Positions 28,740-36,924 of a stretch of 64,000 bases of DNA are shown here, in pieces. The stretch comes from Niastella caeni (GTDB lineage Bacteria; Bacteroidota; Bacteroidia; Chitinophagales; Chitinophagaceae). Numbering within the stretch: the first letter of the stretch is position 1; every line of letters begins with the position of its first letter. A program made the translations under genes and the position numbers. The DNA lies in the NCBI RefSeq assembly GCF_004834005.1, contig NZ_STFF01000001.1, positions 1,425,347 through 1,489,346 on the forward strand, given 5' to 3'. The notes below the pieces were generated by a model, which was not told the DNA's origin, did no database searches, and saw nothing but the letters and a program-made list of their open reading frames with translations.

Positions 28740-28936
28740 TTACCTGAAGGATACCTTTTGCTTACCTCCCGCTTACCTAAAGTTTACCTGTTGCTCGTAT
28801 TTGCTAAACACCTACATTACCCTAACATAACCTTTTTCTTACCTAAAGGGTAAACAAAAGGTAAATCAGGTACGACCGTGGTACGACGCAAAGATAACAG
28901 GGGTAGTAAAGAAAGGTAAAGAAAAGGTAAAGAAAT
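28740..28936. repeat. Large inverted array of 11-bp TTACCT units (copy 2)
   Basis: TACCT units start at 28740, 28751, 28762, 28773 and 28784, exactly 11 bp apart. The centre at 28831-28872 matches copy 1 (3829-3868) at nearly every base, with core CTTACCTAA..GGTAAACAAAAGG. A GGTAA-rich right arm runs to about 28936. The array lies between the divergent crp and kinase-RapZ genes, GGTAA arm facing the latter. Nothing else is seen in 28684-29053 except a weak TACTTTTA near 29030. Confidence 0.85.
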
Positions 28937-29053
28937 ACCCTTCATTTCCGGGAACCCTTCTGCGGCCTTCGGCCTGATTGGGGAAAATTTAACTGCGTTT
29001 TTTTGCACTCGCCCATGACATTATTACATTACTTTTACTGACCCAATAACACT

Positions 29054-30511
29054 ATGCAATCAATATTAGACGGAATCAATAAACTGTATGCGGAGTGGAG
29101 CGGCTCAGCCTGTGAGCGAATAGAAATATTACCTCAATCCGGCTCAGACAGACGGTATTTCCGCATCCATACCCAAAACGGAACCTGTATTGCCACGCAT
29201 GGCCATAACATTCCGGAAAATGAAGCCTTCCTCTATTTTTCTCAACACTTTTATAACCAGCAGCTTCCGGTGCCGCAGATCTATGCGTTAGGGGAAGATA
29301 AAACCATTTACCTGCAACAGGACCTGGGAGATGTTTCTTTATTGAACCGCCTTGAGGAAGAAGGTTTTACCGACAAAATATATAACCTTTTCAAGAAAAG
29401 CCTGCATCAACTGGCTCTATTGCAGATAAAAGGCCATGCAGGGCTCGATTATACCCGCTGCCTAACCAACCAGGAATTTGGCAAACAGGCTATTATGGCC
29501 GACCTGCTGTATTTTAAATACTATTTCCTGGATGCCCTGCGCAAGCCATACGACAAACAAAAGCTGATCGACGATTTTGAAGCGCTGAGCAATTACCTCA
29601 CACACACAGAATATAAATACTTCATGTTCCGCGACTTTCAAAGCCGGAACATACTGGTACTTCCCGATAACTCGGTACACTTTATCGATTACCAGGGCGG
29701 CATGCAGGGCGCTCCGCAATACGATGTGGCCAGTATGATCTGGCAGGCGCGCGCCAACCTGCCCGACGAATGGAAGGAAAGCCTGCTGAACGATTATATC
29801 GATTCTTTTGAACAGATCATGAATGAACAGGTGAACCGCGACCTGTTCAAAAGCCAATATAATGGGTACGTGCTCATCAGGCTGCTGCAGGTGTTGGGCG
29901 CTTATGGTTTCCGGGGACTGTTTGAGCGCAAGGCCCAGTTCCTGACCAGTATACCGCAAGCATTAAAGAACCTGCGATCATTCATTAACGAACATAACCT
30001 GGGCATTGCCGTACCGGAGTTTAATAAGGTATTACAGGTTTGTGTAAGTGATGAAATAATTGACCGCTTCACCCCGCTTTGTGCCGATGAGGAAACACCG
30101 TTGGTAGTACGGGTGCAAAGCTTCTCTTTCAAAAAAGGTATTCCTGCCGACCCCTCCGGTAATGGCGGCGGCTATGTGTTCGACTGCCGGGGAATTTTAA
30201 ACCCGGGCCGTTTGGAGCAATTCAAAACCCAAACCGGTCGCGATAAAGGCGTTAAAGATTTCCTGGAACAACAAACACGCATGTCGGAGTTTTTGAACAG
30301 CGTATTTGATATTGTAGACATCTCCGTTGAAGATTACATCCGCCGTGGGTTCGAAAGCCTTACCGTAAGTTTTGGCTGTACGGGCGGTCAGCACCGGAGT
30401 GTGTACGCTGCCGACTCCATGGCCCGCCACCTGCGTAACAAGTTCAAGGTAAAGGTTGAGTTGAACCACGTAGAGCAGGAAGCGAAAAATTGGGTGAATG
30501 AAGGGAAATGA
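29054..30511 (+). CDS. Amino-sugar kinase (AmgK-like APH fold) fused to a RapZ C-terminal domain
   Basis: A 485-residue two-domain protein. Residues about 1-320 are an aminoglycoside-phosphotransferase-fold kinase: catalytic-loop FRDFQSRNIL (D194, N199) and the metal-binding IDYQGG (D212), with the RDF..RNIL pattern typical of AmgK. Residues about 350-482 match the C-terminal domain of RapZ, including GCTGGQHRSVY at 441-451; the RapZ P-loop ATPase domain is absent. AmgK phosphorylates MurNAc/GlcNAc for recycling, and the RapZ C-domain senses amino-sugar status in enterobacteria. The fusion suggests sensing coupled to salvage (inference). The MurU-like gene lies 4 kb upstream. Confidence 0.88.
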   Translation: MQSILDGINKLYAEWSGSACERIEILPQSGSDRRYFRIHTQNGTCIATHGHNIPENEAFLYFSQHFYNQQLPVPQIYALGEDKTIYLQQDLGDVSLLNRLEEEGFTDKIYNLFKKSLHQLALLQIKGHAGLDYTRCLTNQEFGKQAIMADLLYFKYYFLDALRKPYDKQKLIDDFEALSNYLTHTEYKYFMFRDFQSRNILVLPDNSVHFIDYQGGMQGAPQYDVASMIWQARANLPDEWKESLLNDYIDSFEQIMNEQVNRDLFKSQYNGYVLIRLLQVLGAYGFRGLFERKAQFLTSIPQALKNLRSFINEHNLGIAVPEFNKVLQVCVSDEIIDRFTPLCADEETPLVVRVQSFSFKKGIPADPSGNGGGYVFDCRGILNPGRLEQFKTQTGRDKGVKDFLEQQTRMSEFLNSVFDIVDISVEDYIRRGFESLTVSFGCTGGQHRSVYAADSMARHLRNKFKVKVELNHVEQEAKNWVNEGK

Positions 30512-30645
30512 GGAATGAAGAATTAGAAACAGAGAAATAAAGAAGGAAAAACCTTAAGGCAACGAGATTGAGTTACAAATAGTTATGAGTTTGGTAGATA
30601 AACAACCAAAAACAATAAACTATAAACCATAAACCGTATTCAAGC

Positions 30646-30653
30646 TATCTTTG
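30646..30653 (+). promoter_or_regulatory. -7 promoter element, near-leaderless start
   Basis: TATCTTTG fits TAnnTTTG exactly and ends 6 bases before the ATG at 30660. The expected transcription start falls on or beside the start codon, so the mRNA is probably leaderless. Confidence 0.65.
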
Positions 30654-30659
30654 CGCTTT

Positions 30660-31541
30660 ATGTACTACATAGTTTACGGTTTATTGTACCTGGTATCGTT
30701 ATTACCCCTGCGAGTATTATATATCGTTTCAGACGGCTTGTATTTATTGGTGTACCGCATTTTGGGTTACCGACGAAAAGTGGTGCTGGAAAACCTGCAG
30801 ATCGCATTTCCTGAAAAAACCCTGGCTGAGCGAAAAAAAATAGCCAAAAAATTCTACCATAATTTTATCGACTCCATTATAGAAAGCTTAAAAATGGTTT
30901 CGGCCAGTGATTCCTATATTCAAAAACGGGTCAGCGGCAATTGGGAATTATTGAGCGACCTGTATAAAACGGGGCGCAGTTGCCAGATCCACCTGGGGCA
31001 CACTTTTAACTGGGAATGGGCTAACCAGGCTGGCGCCAAAATAATGCCCTATACTTTTCTGGGCGTTTACATGCCCATAACTAATAAAATATTCGACCGG
31101 TTATTCAGAAAACTCCGCGCCAAATCAGGGTCGGTATTATTGCCTGCCACTGATATGCGCAAGGCCATGCTTCCCTGGCGCAACCGGCAATATTGCATTG
31201 GACTGGTTGCCGACCAGGCGCCATCCGCACCGGAAAAATCTTTCTGGCTGAACTTTTTTGGAAAACCTACCGGGTTCGTTGCTGGTCCCGAAACCGGTGC
31301 CCGGGCGTCCAACATCCCTGTTGTTTTTGCCTCTATTGAAAAGCCACGGCGTGGATATTACAAGGTAATATTTACACTGGCTGAAGATCAACCAGCTTCT
31401 GTTGAAAGAGGAGAACTTACCCGGCGCTACGCCCGCTACCTCGAGAATGTTATCAGGCAGCAACCCGATATGTGGTTGTGGAGCCATCGCCGCTGGAAAA
31501 AGGAATGGAAAGAAGAATACAGGGCCAACTGGTTAGATTAA
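30660..31541 (+). CDS. Lipid A-type lysophospholipid acyltransferase (LpxL/HtrB family)
   Basis: I choose the ATG at 30660 (293 residues, MYYIVYGLLYLVSLLPLRVLY) because the upstream TTG at 30651 overlaps the -7 element. An N-terminal membrane segment is followed by YRRKVVLENLQIAFPEKTLAERKKIAKKFYHNF, and the catalytic HTFNWE (H-x4-E) box. A later GLVADQAPS...FFGKPTGFVAGPETGARASNIPVV segment corresponds to the conserved acyl-donor region. It should add a secondary acyl chain to lipid A precursors at the inner membrane. The exact acyl position is not predictable here. Confidence 0.9.
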   Translation: MYYIVYGLLYLVSLLPLRVLYIVSDGLYLLVYRILGYRRKVVLENLQIAFPEKTLAERKKIAKKFYHNFIDSIIESLKMVSASDSYIQKRVSGNWELLSDLYKTGRSCQIHLGHTFNWEWANQAGAKIMPYTFLGVYMPITNKIFDRLFRKLRAKSGSVLLPATDMRKAMLPWRNRQYCIGLVADQAPSAPEKSFWLNFFGKPTGFVAGPETGARASNIPVVFASIEKPRRGYYKVIFTLAEDQPASVERGELTRRYARYLENVIRQQPDMWLWSHRRWKKEWKEEYRANWLD

Positions 31542-31887
31542 TGGCGGTCCATTAGCAGTATTTAATCAGCATGGTTTCACGAAACACTTCAATAATAAAT
31601 CACTTCATACAGAAAGTTACAACATCGTATTACGCGATCAGGCCCCACAAACTCTTAATCGTGATCAATTTCTTACTAGGGTATCGCCAATAACTATAAC
31701 GGATAGGGGATAAGCTATTTATTTACGTTGCGGATATAAATGAAAATCCTAATTTTGAATTAGGGCCTCGGAAATGCAGAGCCAGGCCCAATTAGTCGGT
31801 GCACAAAACAACCTTACCAGTATCCCCCGATAGGACCTACCGTGATTCTCTTCCTACCCTTTTCCTCACCATAAACCCTTAACCATT
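31542..31887. other. Intergenic region with a palindrome upstream of the response regulator
   Basis: No gene is visible in these 346 bases. A 17-base palindrome, CCTAATT-TTG-AATTAGG, lies at 31748-31764, a plausible operator for the regulator downstream. No clear TAnnTTTG element was found near the start. Confidence 0.4.
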
Positions 31888-32556
31888 ATGCTAAAGACTA
31901 ATGCCAGCGTGGCCATTGTAGATGATCACATTCTGCTACGCAACGGACTCGCCAATCTCAATCTTATCCGGGGCCTCGAAACGTATGCGGTTCTTTTTGA
32001 AGCCAATAGCGGAAAAGATTTTATCAAACAGTTACAACCCAGGTACTTACCGGATATTGCATTGCAAGATATCAATATGCCGGGAATGGATGGCTATGAA
32101 ACGGCCCTGTGGCTTAAACGTAGTTATCCTGGTATCAAGATCCTTGCCCTGTCAATGTATGATAGTGAGAGCTCAATAATCCGTATGATGAAAAGCGGCG
32201 TCAAAGGTTATATCCTGAAAGATATTGATCCTACAGAATTTCGTCGCGTCCTTGATCCGCTTTTGCGAAAAGGATATTATTATTCCGAACTGATCACCGG
32301 TAAACTTATACATGCTGTTAGCCAGTTAGATGAACCAGACGAACCAATAAAATGCCTTGTTTCTCTGAATGTTCGTGAGATTGAGTTTTTAAAGTTGGTT
32401 TGCACAGAAATGACTTACAAGGAAATAGCAGAAAGAATGTTCTTAAGCGCCCGCACTATCGACGGTTATCGCGATGCATTATTTGAAAAGCTGAACGTAA
32501 AAAGCAGGGTGGGCCTCGTATTGTATGCTATCAAGAACAACATTGTGAACGTGTAA
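31888..32556 (+). CDS. NarL/LuxR-type response regulator
   Basis: A 222-residue two-domain regulator. The receiver domain has the acidic pair D12-D13, phospho-acceptor D61 (ALQDINMPGMDG), and the conserved Lys in YILKDIDP. The C-terminal LuxR-type HTH reads LNVREIEFLKLVCTEMTYKEIAERMFLSARTIDGYR. No histidine kinase gene is adjacent, so its partner is elsewhere. It is ended by a strong terminator. Target genes cannot be inferred. Confidence 0.93.
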   Translation: MLKTNASVAIVDDHILLRNGLANLNLIRGLETYAVLFEANSGKDFIKQLQPRYLPDIALQDINMPGMDGYETALWLKRSYPGIKILALSMYDSESSIIRMMKSGVKGYILKDIDPTEFRRVLDPLLRKGYYYSELITGKLIHAVSQLDEPDEPIKCLVSLNVREIEFLKLVCTEMTYKEIAERMFLSARTIDGYRDALFEKLNVKSRVGLVLYAIKNNIVNV

Positions 32557-32593
32557 TCAGCTGGCAGGAAGTGGTTAGTGGAAGAAAAAAACA

Positions 32594-32636
32594 AAAACCT
32601 ATAAGGTTTTAGTCAATACTAAGCCTTATAGGTTTT
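32594..32636 (+). terminator. Bidirectional Rho-independent terminator
   Basis: A perfect 13-bp stem AAAACCTATAAGG / CCTTATAGGTTTT around a 17-base loop, with A-run and T-run flanks. It serves the response regulator and the convergent MBL gene. Confidence 0.88.
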
Positions 32637-32716
32637 ATTATCTTTATCCGCCTTGACTTTGCGGAGGATCGATTATTAAAGGAGAAGCCGAGTTAAAGGC
32701 CCTCACTCACCACTCA

Positions 32717-34123
32717 CTAATTCAGCACGCTATTATCTTTCACGATCTCAATACCTTCCTGAACTCGTATAGCATTAAAACCACCCAATACATTCCGCAG
32801 GTTATGTATGCCCTGCCGCTTCATTAATGAAGCTGCAATAACGCTGCGATAACCACTGCCGCAATAAATGTACAGGTTCTGCAACTCTTCAATATTGGCC
32901 ATAGAGCCGGGATCGGTAAGATCATTTAAGGGGAAATTGACAGCACCCCGTACATGGCCATCTGCAAATTCAGCTTCCCGCCGAACATCTACCGCTACCA
33001 GGTGATCGTCGTACGGCATGTCCATTGCCAGCTCATCCACTTCAACATCAATGATCAGGTCAATTTCTTCACCGGCCTGGCGCCAGGCTTCTACCCCACC
33101 GGCCAGGTAACCATGTATTTGCGAGAACCCAACCCGCGCTAACCGTACCACGCTTTCTCTTTCCTGACCCTCCTCGGTTACCAAAATGATGGGTTTATCA
33201 AACGGCAACAAACTACCGGCCCATTCTGCAAAGCGCCCTTCGAGCCCAATGCTTATAGAACCGGGAACAAATTGTTTGGTGAAATCGCCGGCGCTACGGG
33301 TATCGAGTATGATGGTATCTTCATTTTCCATCCATTTTTTAAAATCAGCCGGGCTTAATGGCGTTAAAGCTGCTTCCATGATCTTATCCAGGCTGTCATA
33401 GCCTTCTTTATTTATTCTTGCATTAATAGGGAAATAGAGTGGAGCTGCCGGTAAATCGGTTGTTACGGCTTTTATGAATTCCTCTTTGGTTTGTGATTGC
33501 AGGGCATAGTTCGACTGCTTTTCTTCCCCGATAGTGCTTGAGGTAGCCGGACCGAGGTTTTTACCACAGTTACTACCAGGCCCATGCGCGGGATATACTA
33601 TAACGTCATCGGGCAACGAAGCAAGCTTCCCGTTCAATGAATCATATAGTAAGGACGCCAGTTCTTCTTTACTCATTTCGCCGCTGCTGAGGTCGGGCCG
33701 GCCAACTTCGCCAACAAACAAGGTATCGCCGGTAAAAACAGCGTGGGGCTTACTGGTTTCATCGCGCAGCAAATAGCAGGTGCTTTCTACCGTATGACCG
33801 GGCGTATGCAGCACTTCAATAGATACTTTGCCTAATTGGAAGATTTCCCCGTCTTTAGCCAGGTGAATGGGAAAATGGGTTTCGGTATTGGGCCCGTAAA
33901 CGATGGGCGCGCCGGTAGCTTTTTGCAGATCGAGGTGGCCACTTACGAAATCGGCGTGAAAATGGGATTCAAAGATGTATTTGATAGTAGCATTCCGTTC
34001 CCGGGCGAGCTGAAGGTAACTGTCAACATCCCTGAGGGGGTCCACAATAGCCGCAATCCCATCACTTTCAATGTAATAGGCCGCTTCGCTCAAACAGCCG
34101 GTATACAATTGCTTAATAAACAT
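32717..34123 (-). CDS. MBL-fold persulfide dioxygenase-like protein with two rhodanese domains
   Basis: A 468-residue fusion. Residues about 1-240 are a metallo-beta-lactamase fold of the ETHE1/persulfide-dioxygenase group, with metal-binding ESHFHADFVSGH, HTPGHTVES and VYPAHGPGSNCG. Two rhodanese domains follow. The first (about 265-350) lacks a catalytic Cys at the expected loop (ILVTEEGQERES), so it is probably inactive. The second has YCGSGYRS with the Cys. The protein likely oxidises or transfers sulfane sulfur in the cytoplasm. An ArsR-type regulator gene lies 101 bp upstream on the same strand, a common arrangement for sulfur-stress control. Confidence 0.9.
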   Translation of the reverse strand: MFIKQLYTGCLSEAAYYIESDGIAAIVDPLRDVDSYLQLARERNATIKYIFESHFHADFVSGHLDLQKATGAPIVYGPNTETHFPIHLAKDGEIFQLGKVSIEVLHTPGHTVESTCYLLRDETSKPHAVFTGDTLFVGEVGRPDLSSGEMSKEELASLLYDSLNGKLASLPDDVIVYPAHGPGSNCGKNLGPATSSTIGEEKQSNYALQSQTKEEFIKAVTTDLPAAPLYFPINARINKEGYDSLDKIMEAALTPLSPADFKKWMENEDTIILDTRSAGDFTKQFVPGSISIGLEGRFAEWAGSLLPFDKPIILVTEEGQERESVVRLARVGFSQIHGYLAGGVEAWRQAGEEIDLIIDVEVDELAMDMPYDDHLVAVDVRREAEFADGHVRGAVNFPLNDLTDPGSMANIEELQNLYIYCGSGYRSVIAASLMKRQGIHNLRNVLGGFNAIRVQEGIEIVKDNSVLN

Positions 34124-34224
34124 GTAGTCTTATTTTAGGCAAAAGTACGCCATAACAAGTTAACCCATAGCCGTATAGTGGCTACAGGTTAACTGTTTAA
34201 ACAATTTGTCGAGTCTCCGTCTTA

Positions 34225-34578
34225 TCAGATGTTGAGGTCGTCCACGCATTTCATGATGTGAGCTACCCGTGCACTGTTAACAGAATAGTAAATAAATTTA
34301 CCATCCCGGTCAGTTTTCACGATGCCGGCTCTTCGTAAAATTGCGAGGTGTTGGGATGCAACGGACTGTTCTAACCGCAAACGTACATAGATCTCCGTCA
34401 CGGTAAGACGCTTGTTCTCATCGATCAGTTTGACGATCTGTTGACGCAGCTTGTGGTTCAAGGCTCGAAGTATCATCGCAGCCTTTTTCAGGTTCAGGAA
34501 GTCAACTTTTACCGATTCACCATCCCCACCATCTGCATTTAAGACCATGGAGTAATTGGTTGTTACGTTCATGTGCAC
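34225..34578 (-). CDS. ArsR-family winged-helix regulator
   Basis: A 117-residue protein with a single ArsR winged HTH (ALNHKLRQQIVKLIDENKRLTVTEIYVRLRLEQSVASQHLAILRRAGIVKTDRDGKFIYYSVN). The metal-site ELCVCD helix is absent and only one Cys is visible (IMKCVDDLN), so the two-Cys persulfide sensor chemistry of BigR/SqrR is not obvious. It is followed by the ETHE1-like gene and probably represses it; the signal is unknown. It has a non-conserved 20-residue N-terminal extension, and a start at the second Met would also fit. Confidence 0.88.
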   Translation of the reverse strand: MHMNVTTNYSMVLNADGGDGESVKVDFLNLKKAAMILRALNHKLRQQIVKLIDENKRLTVTEIYVRLRLEQSVASQHLAILRRAGIVKTDRDGKFIYYSVNSARVAHIMKCVDDLNI

Positions 34579-34677
34579 ATCAGAGCTTTTAAGATATTTA
34601 ATAGGATAACGCTAAAAATCAAATTTACAAGAAAATTGATATGCTAGGGATGAAAGGGGGATAAAAGTTTCATTTGG

Positions 34678-35370
34678 TCATTTTTTGATATAAGAGTAAA
34701 ATTCTTTTAGATAAACGGGCTCAGCATACGCTAAGTTGGCAAAATTCTGACTCAAATACAGGCTGGAAGCCAGTTTAGCAAGGCTTTTAGCAATATCAAT
34801 TTTTTCATCTATAAATAGAACGTTAGGATACCTGCTTACATTTTTCCACTTAAAAGAGCCATTTCCGAAGCATACCAGTGACTTATTATTTAACTCTTCG
34901 TTAAAGGATAATGCATCAAGGATCATGGCTTTAGGGGAAATGATCTCATGTAACGCCGCATCATAAACGGCCGTAAATACTTCCATACGGCGTGCATCTA
35001 TCATTGGGCAATAACACAGCGGTGGTTGCATATGAGCAGCCAATGACTGCCATTGGTTAATGGCGCCATAGGCCATTATCTGTAAGGTATTAATTGTTAT
35101 GAGTGGTATTTGTAAGGCAAAGCATAACCCTTTAGCCGTAGCCATACCCACCCGTAAGCCCGTATAAGAGCCAGGGCCATGGGTAACGGCAACAGCCTGT
35201 ATTTGCTGCATGGTATACCCTTCTTTTTGTAATAAGGTGTTGATAGCCATCTGTATCCAGGCTGCATGATCTTTCTGGTTCTCATTAATAAGCGTACTAA
35301 TTACAATTCCGTCTATTGATGAGACGCATACACTTGCCTGATCGGTGGCTGTATCAATATTTAAAATCAT
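34678..35370 (-). CDS. tsaB: tRNA threonylcarbamoyladenosine biosynthesis protein TsaB
   Basis: A 230-residue ASKHA-fold protein. The start ILNIDTATDQASVCV and the signature VTHGPGSYTGLRVGMATAKGLC (residues about 62-83) identify TsaB. It acts with TsaD and TsaE to make t6A37 in tRNAs; those partners are not in the window. It is transcribed away from the adjacent 3HCDH-like gene; the 197-bp upstream gap is filled with AACTTGTCAAC-like drift. Confidence 0.95.
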   Translation of the reverse strand: MILNIDTATDQASVCVSSIDGIVISTLINENQKDHAAWIQMAINTLLQKEGYTMQQIQAVAVTHGPGSYTGLRVGMATAKGLCFALQIPLITINTLQIMAYGAINQWQSLAAHMQPPLCYCPMIDARRMEVFTAVYDAALHEIISPKAMILDALSFNEELNNKSLVCFGNGSFKWKNVSRYPNVLFIDEKIDIAKSLAKLASSLYLSQNFANLAYAEPVYLKEFYSYIKK

Positions 35371-35567
35371 CTTTTGTATTCTTGATTAATTCTTTTGATT
35401 GTAAACTTTAGGTACACGCTGCAAGCCTAAAGTCGAAAGCAATAAAGTTCGGGTTTGACGTTTGCCTTATGCCTCGTTGCCTTTTCTTCCTATTACTTAC
35501 TTCTTTCTTTATTACCTCTATCAACTTTATCAACCTGTTACCTTGTCAACTTGTTAGCTCGTCAACC

Positions 35568-36197
35568 TCAACTGCTCGCTTCATCAACAAGTAACGGCGC
35601 AGGCATATAACGTTTATCATCATGGCTTAATTCAGTTAATAATTCATGAATACGCGTTAAGCCTATTTTAGCGCTCCATTCAAACGGGCCATACGGATAG
35701 CTGGTGCCCAGTTTCATGGCAATATCGATTTCCTGCCGGGTGCTTACCTGGGCGCCCAGCGTATGATATGCTTCGTTAATGATGGTAGCCAGTACCCGGG
35801 CAGTGATCATACCTGGTATATCTGGCGCCACTACGTATTTCCAATGCAGGGAAGAGAATATAGGTTGTATGTCTGCTTCAGTCATGGAGACCGGCAGGGC
35901 AATTTCGGTTATAGACCGCTGCAGTAAACCTGGCCAGGCGTTTATTCGAATAAAATCAGCACCCAGCTTTTTTGTTGGCCAGCTTACCGCATTTACGATC
36001 ACCGGTTTAGGCAATAACTTTTTTAAATGGGCTGTTCTTTCCGCATCCAATTCAAACAACAGGTCTATATATACATCGGCTTCTGCAATGGTCAATGCAC
36101 GCATGGAATCAGCAAATATCATATCAATACCATCCGGCAATCCTTTGCTCTTGAGTTCCTGTAATAATTGCTCATCGGCTAATATGGCCACTGTCAT
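35568..36197 (-). CDS. 3-hydroxyacyl-CoA dehydrogenase C-domain-like protein
   Basis: I prefer the start at 36197 (MTVAILADEQLLQELKSKG). The upstream ATG at 36248 lies in drift DNA, and a TTTCTTTG-like promoter element sits between the two. The N-terminal part is a shortened nucleotide-binding region without a clear GxGxxG. The C-terminal half matches the 3HCDH helical domain (PGMITARVLATIINEAYHTL...DIAMKLGTSYPYGPFEW). Catalysis is therefore doubtful. A role in fatty-acid or amino-acid CoA metabolism is possible, but no neighbour supports it. Confidence 0.78.
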   Translation of the reverse strand: MTVAILADEQLLQELKSKGLPDGIDMIFADSMRALTIAEADVYIDLLFELDAERTAHLKKLLPKPVIVNAVSWPTKKLGADFIRINAWPGLLQRSITEIALPVSMTEADIQPIFSSLHWKYVVAPDIPGMITARVLATIINEAYHTLGAQVSTRQEIDIAMKLGTSYPYGPFEWSAKIGLTRIHELLTELSHDDKRYMPAPLLVDEASS

Positions 36198-36373
36198 GGG
36201 CGTTCTTAATTTTACCCGCAAAGAAAAACCTTTATGGTGAATGGTCAATGGGGAATTGTTTATTGGCTATTGCATATTGTAAATTGAATATTGCTAAGGC
36301 CTATTACCGGGCATGTTGCTTGCCTTCCCTCGTTGCCTTTATACCTTGTTGCCTTTATTCTTTGCCTATTGAT

Positions 36374-36381
36374 TATCTTTG
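36374..36381 (+). promoter_or_regulatory. -7 promoter element of the RidA gene
   Basis: TATCTTTG fits TAnnTTTG exactly and ends 3 bases before the ATG at 36385. This points to a leaderless transcript, and argues against the upstream TTG at 36379, which lies inside the element. Confidence 0.65.
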
Positions 36382-36384
36382 GTT

Positions 36385-36765
36385 ATGCAAAAAACCATCA
36401 TCAACACCACCCATGCGCCTTCACCTATTGGTCCTTATAGCCAGGCAGTACAAGCCGGCAATTTGTTATTTATCTCCGGCCAGGTAGCGCTTAACCCGGC
36501 TACAGGCACTATTGAAGCTACAGATGTGGCCGGCGAAACCGACCAAATAATGAAAAATCTGAAAGCGGTATTAACAGAAGCCAGTTATGATTTCAGCCAT
36601 GTGGTAAAGACGACAATTTTCCTTAGCGATATGTCGCATTTTAATACCATGAATGAAGTATACGGCAAGTATTTCACCGGCAATTTTCCCGCCCGGGAAA
36701 CAGTGGCCGTAAAAGGACTGCCCCGGAATGTGAACGTTGAAATAAGTATGATCGCGGCGAAGTAA
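36385..36765 (+). CDS. ridA: RidA family enamine/imine deaminase
   Basis: A 126-residue protein from the ATG at 36385. It has the canonical N-terminus APSPIGPYSQAVQAGNLLFISGQVALNP, the central VFLSDMSHFNTMNEVY-like region, and the C-terminal PARETVAVKGLPRNVNVEISMIAAK including the active-site Arg. It hydrolyses reactive enamines made by PLP enzymes. The convergent neighbour is a PLP enzyme (Kbl), which may be coincidence. A bidirectional terminator separates them. Confidence 0.94.
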   Translation: MQKTIINTTHAPSPIGPYSQAVQAGNLLFISGQVALNPATGTIEATDVAGETDQIMKNLKAVLTEASYDFSHVVKTTIFLSDMSHFNTMNEVYGKYFTGNFPARETVAVKGLPRNVNVEISMIAAK

Positions 36766-36849
36766 TGCAGAACGCTTAACCGGAACGCCTGGTTCCCCAT
36801 CCCTGGCCTTCTTAACATAGCAGGATTTACGCAGGATCATCAGGGCAAT

Positions 36850-36895
36850 AAAAAAAGTCCGGGAGGCACCATTTTCCAGGCATCTCCCGAACTTT
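36850..36895. terminator. Bidirectional terminator between ridA and kbl
   Basis: Stem AAAGTCCGGGAG / CTCCCGAACTTT (one mismatch) around a 21-base loop, with an A-run on the left. It is placed 85 bp after ridA and 30 bp before the kbl stop on the other strand. Confidence 0.82.
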
Positions 36896-36924
36896 ACTAT
36901 TGAACCTGTTAACCTGTGAACTTA

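Noticed and set aside
31542..31887. A histidine kinase partner for the response regulator
   Set aside because: No ORF of suitable length lies in the gap or adjacent; the partner must be elsewhere.
36198..36248. Upstream extension of the 3HCDH-like gene
   Set aside because: It lies in low-complexity drift, and a promoter-like TTTCTTTG sits between this start and the ATG at 36197.
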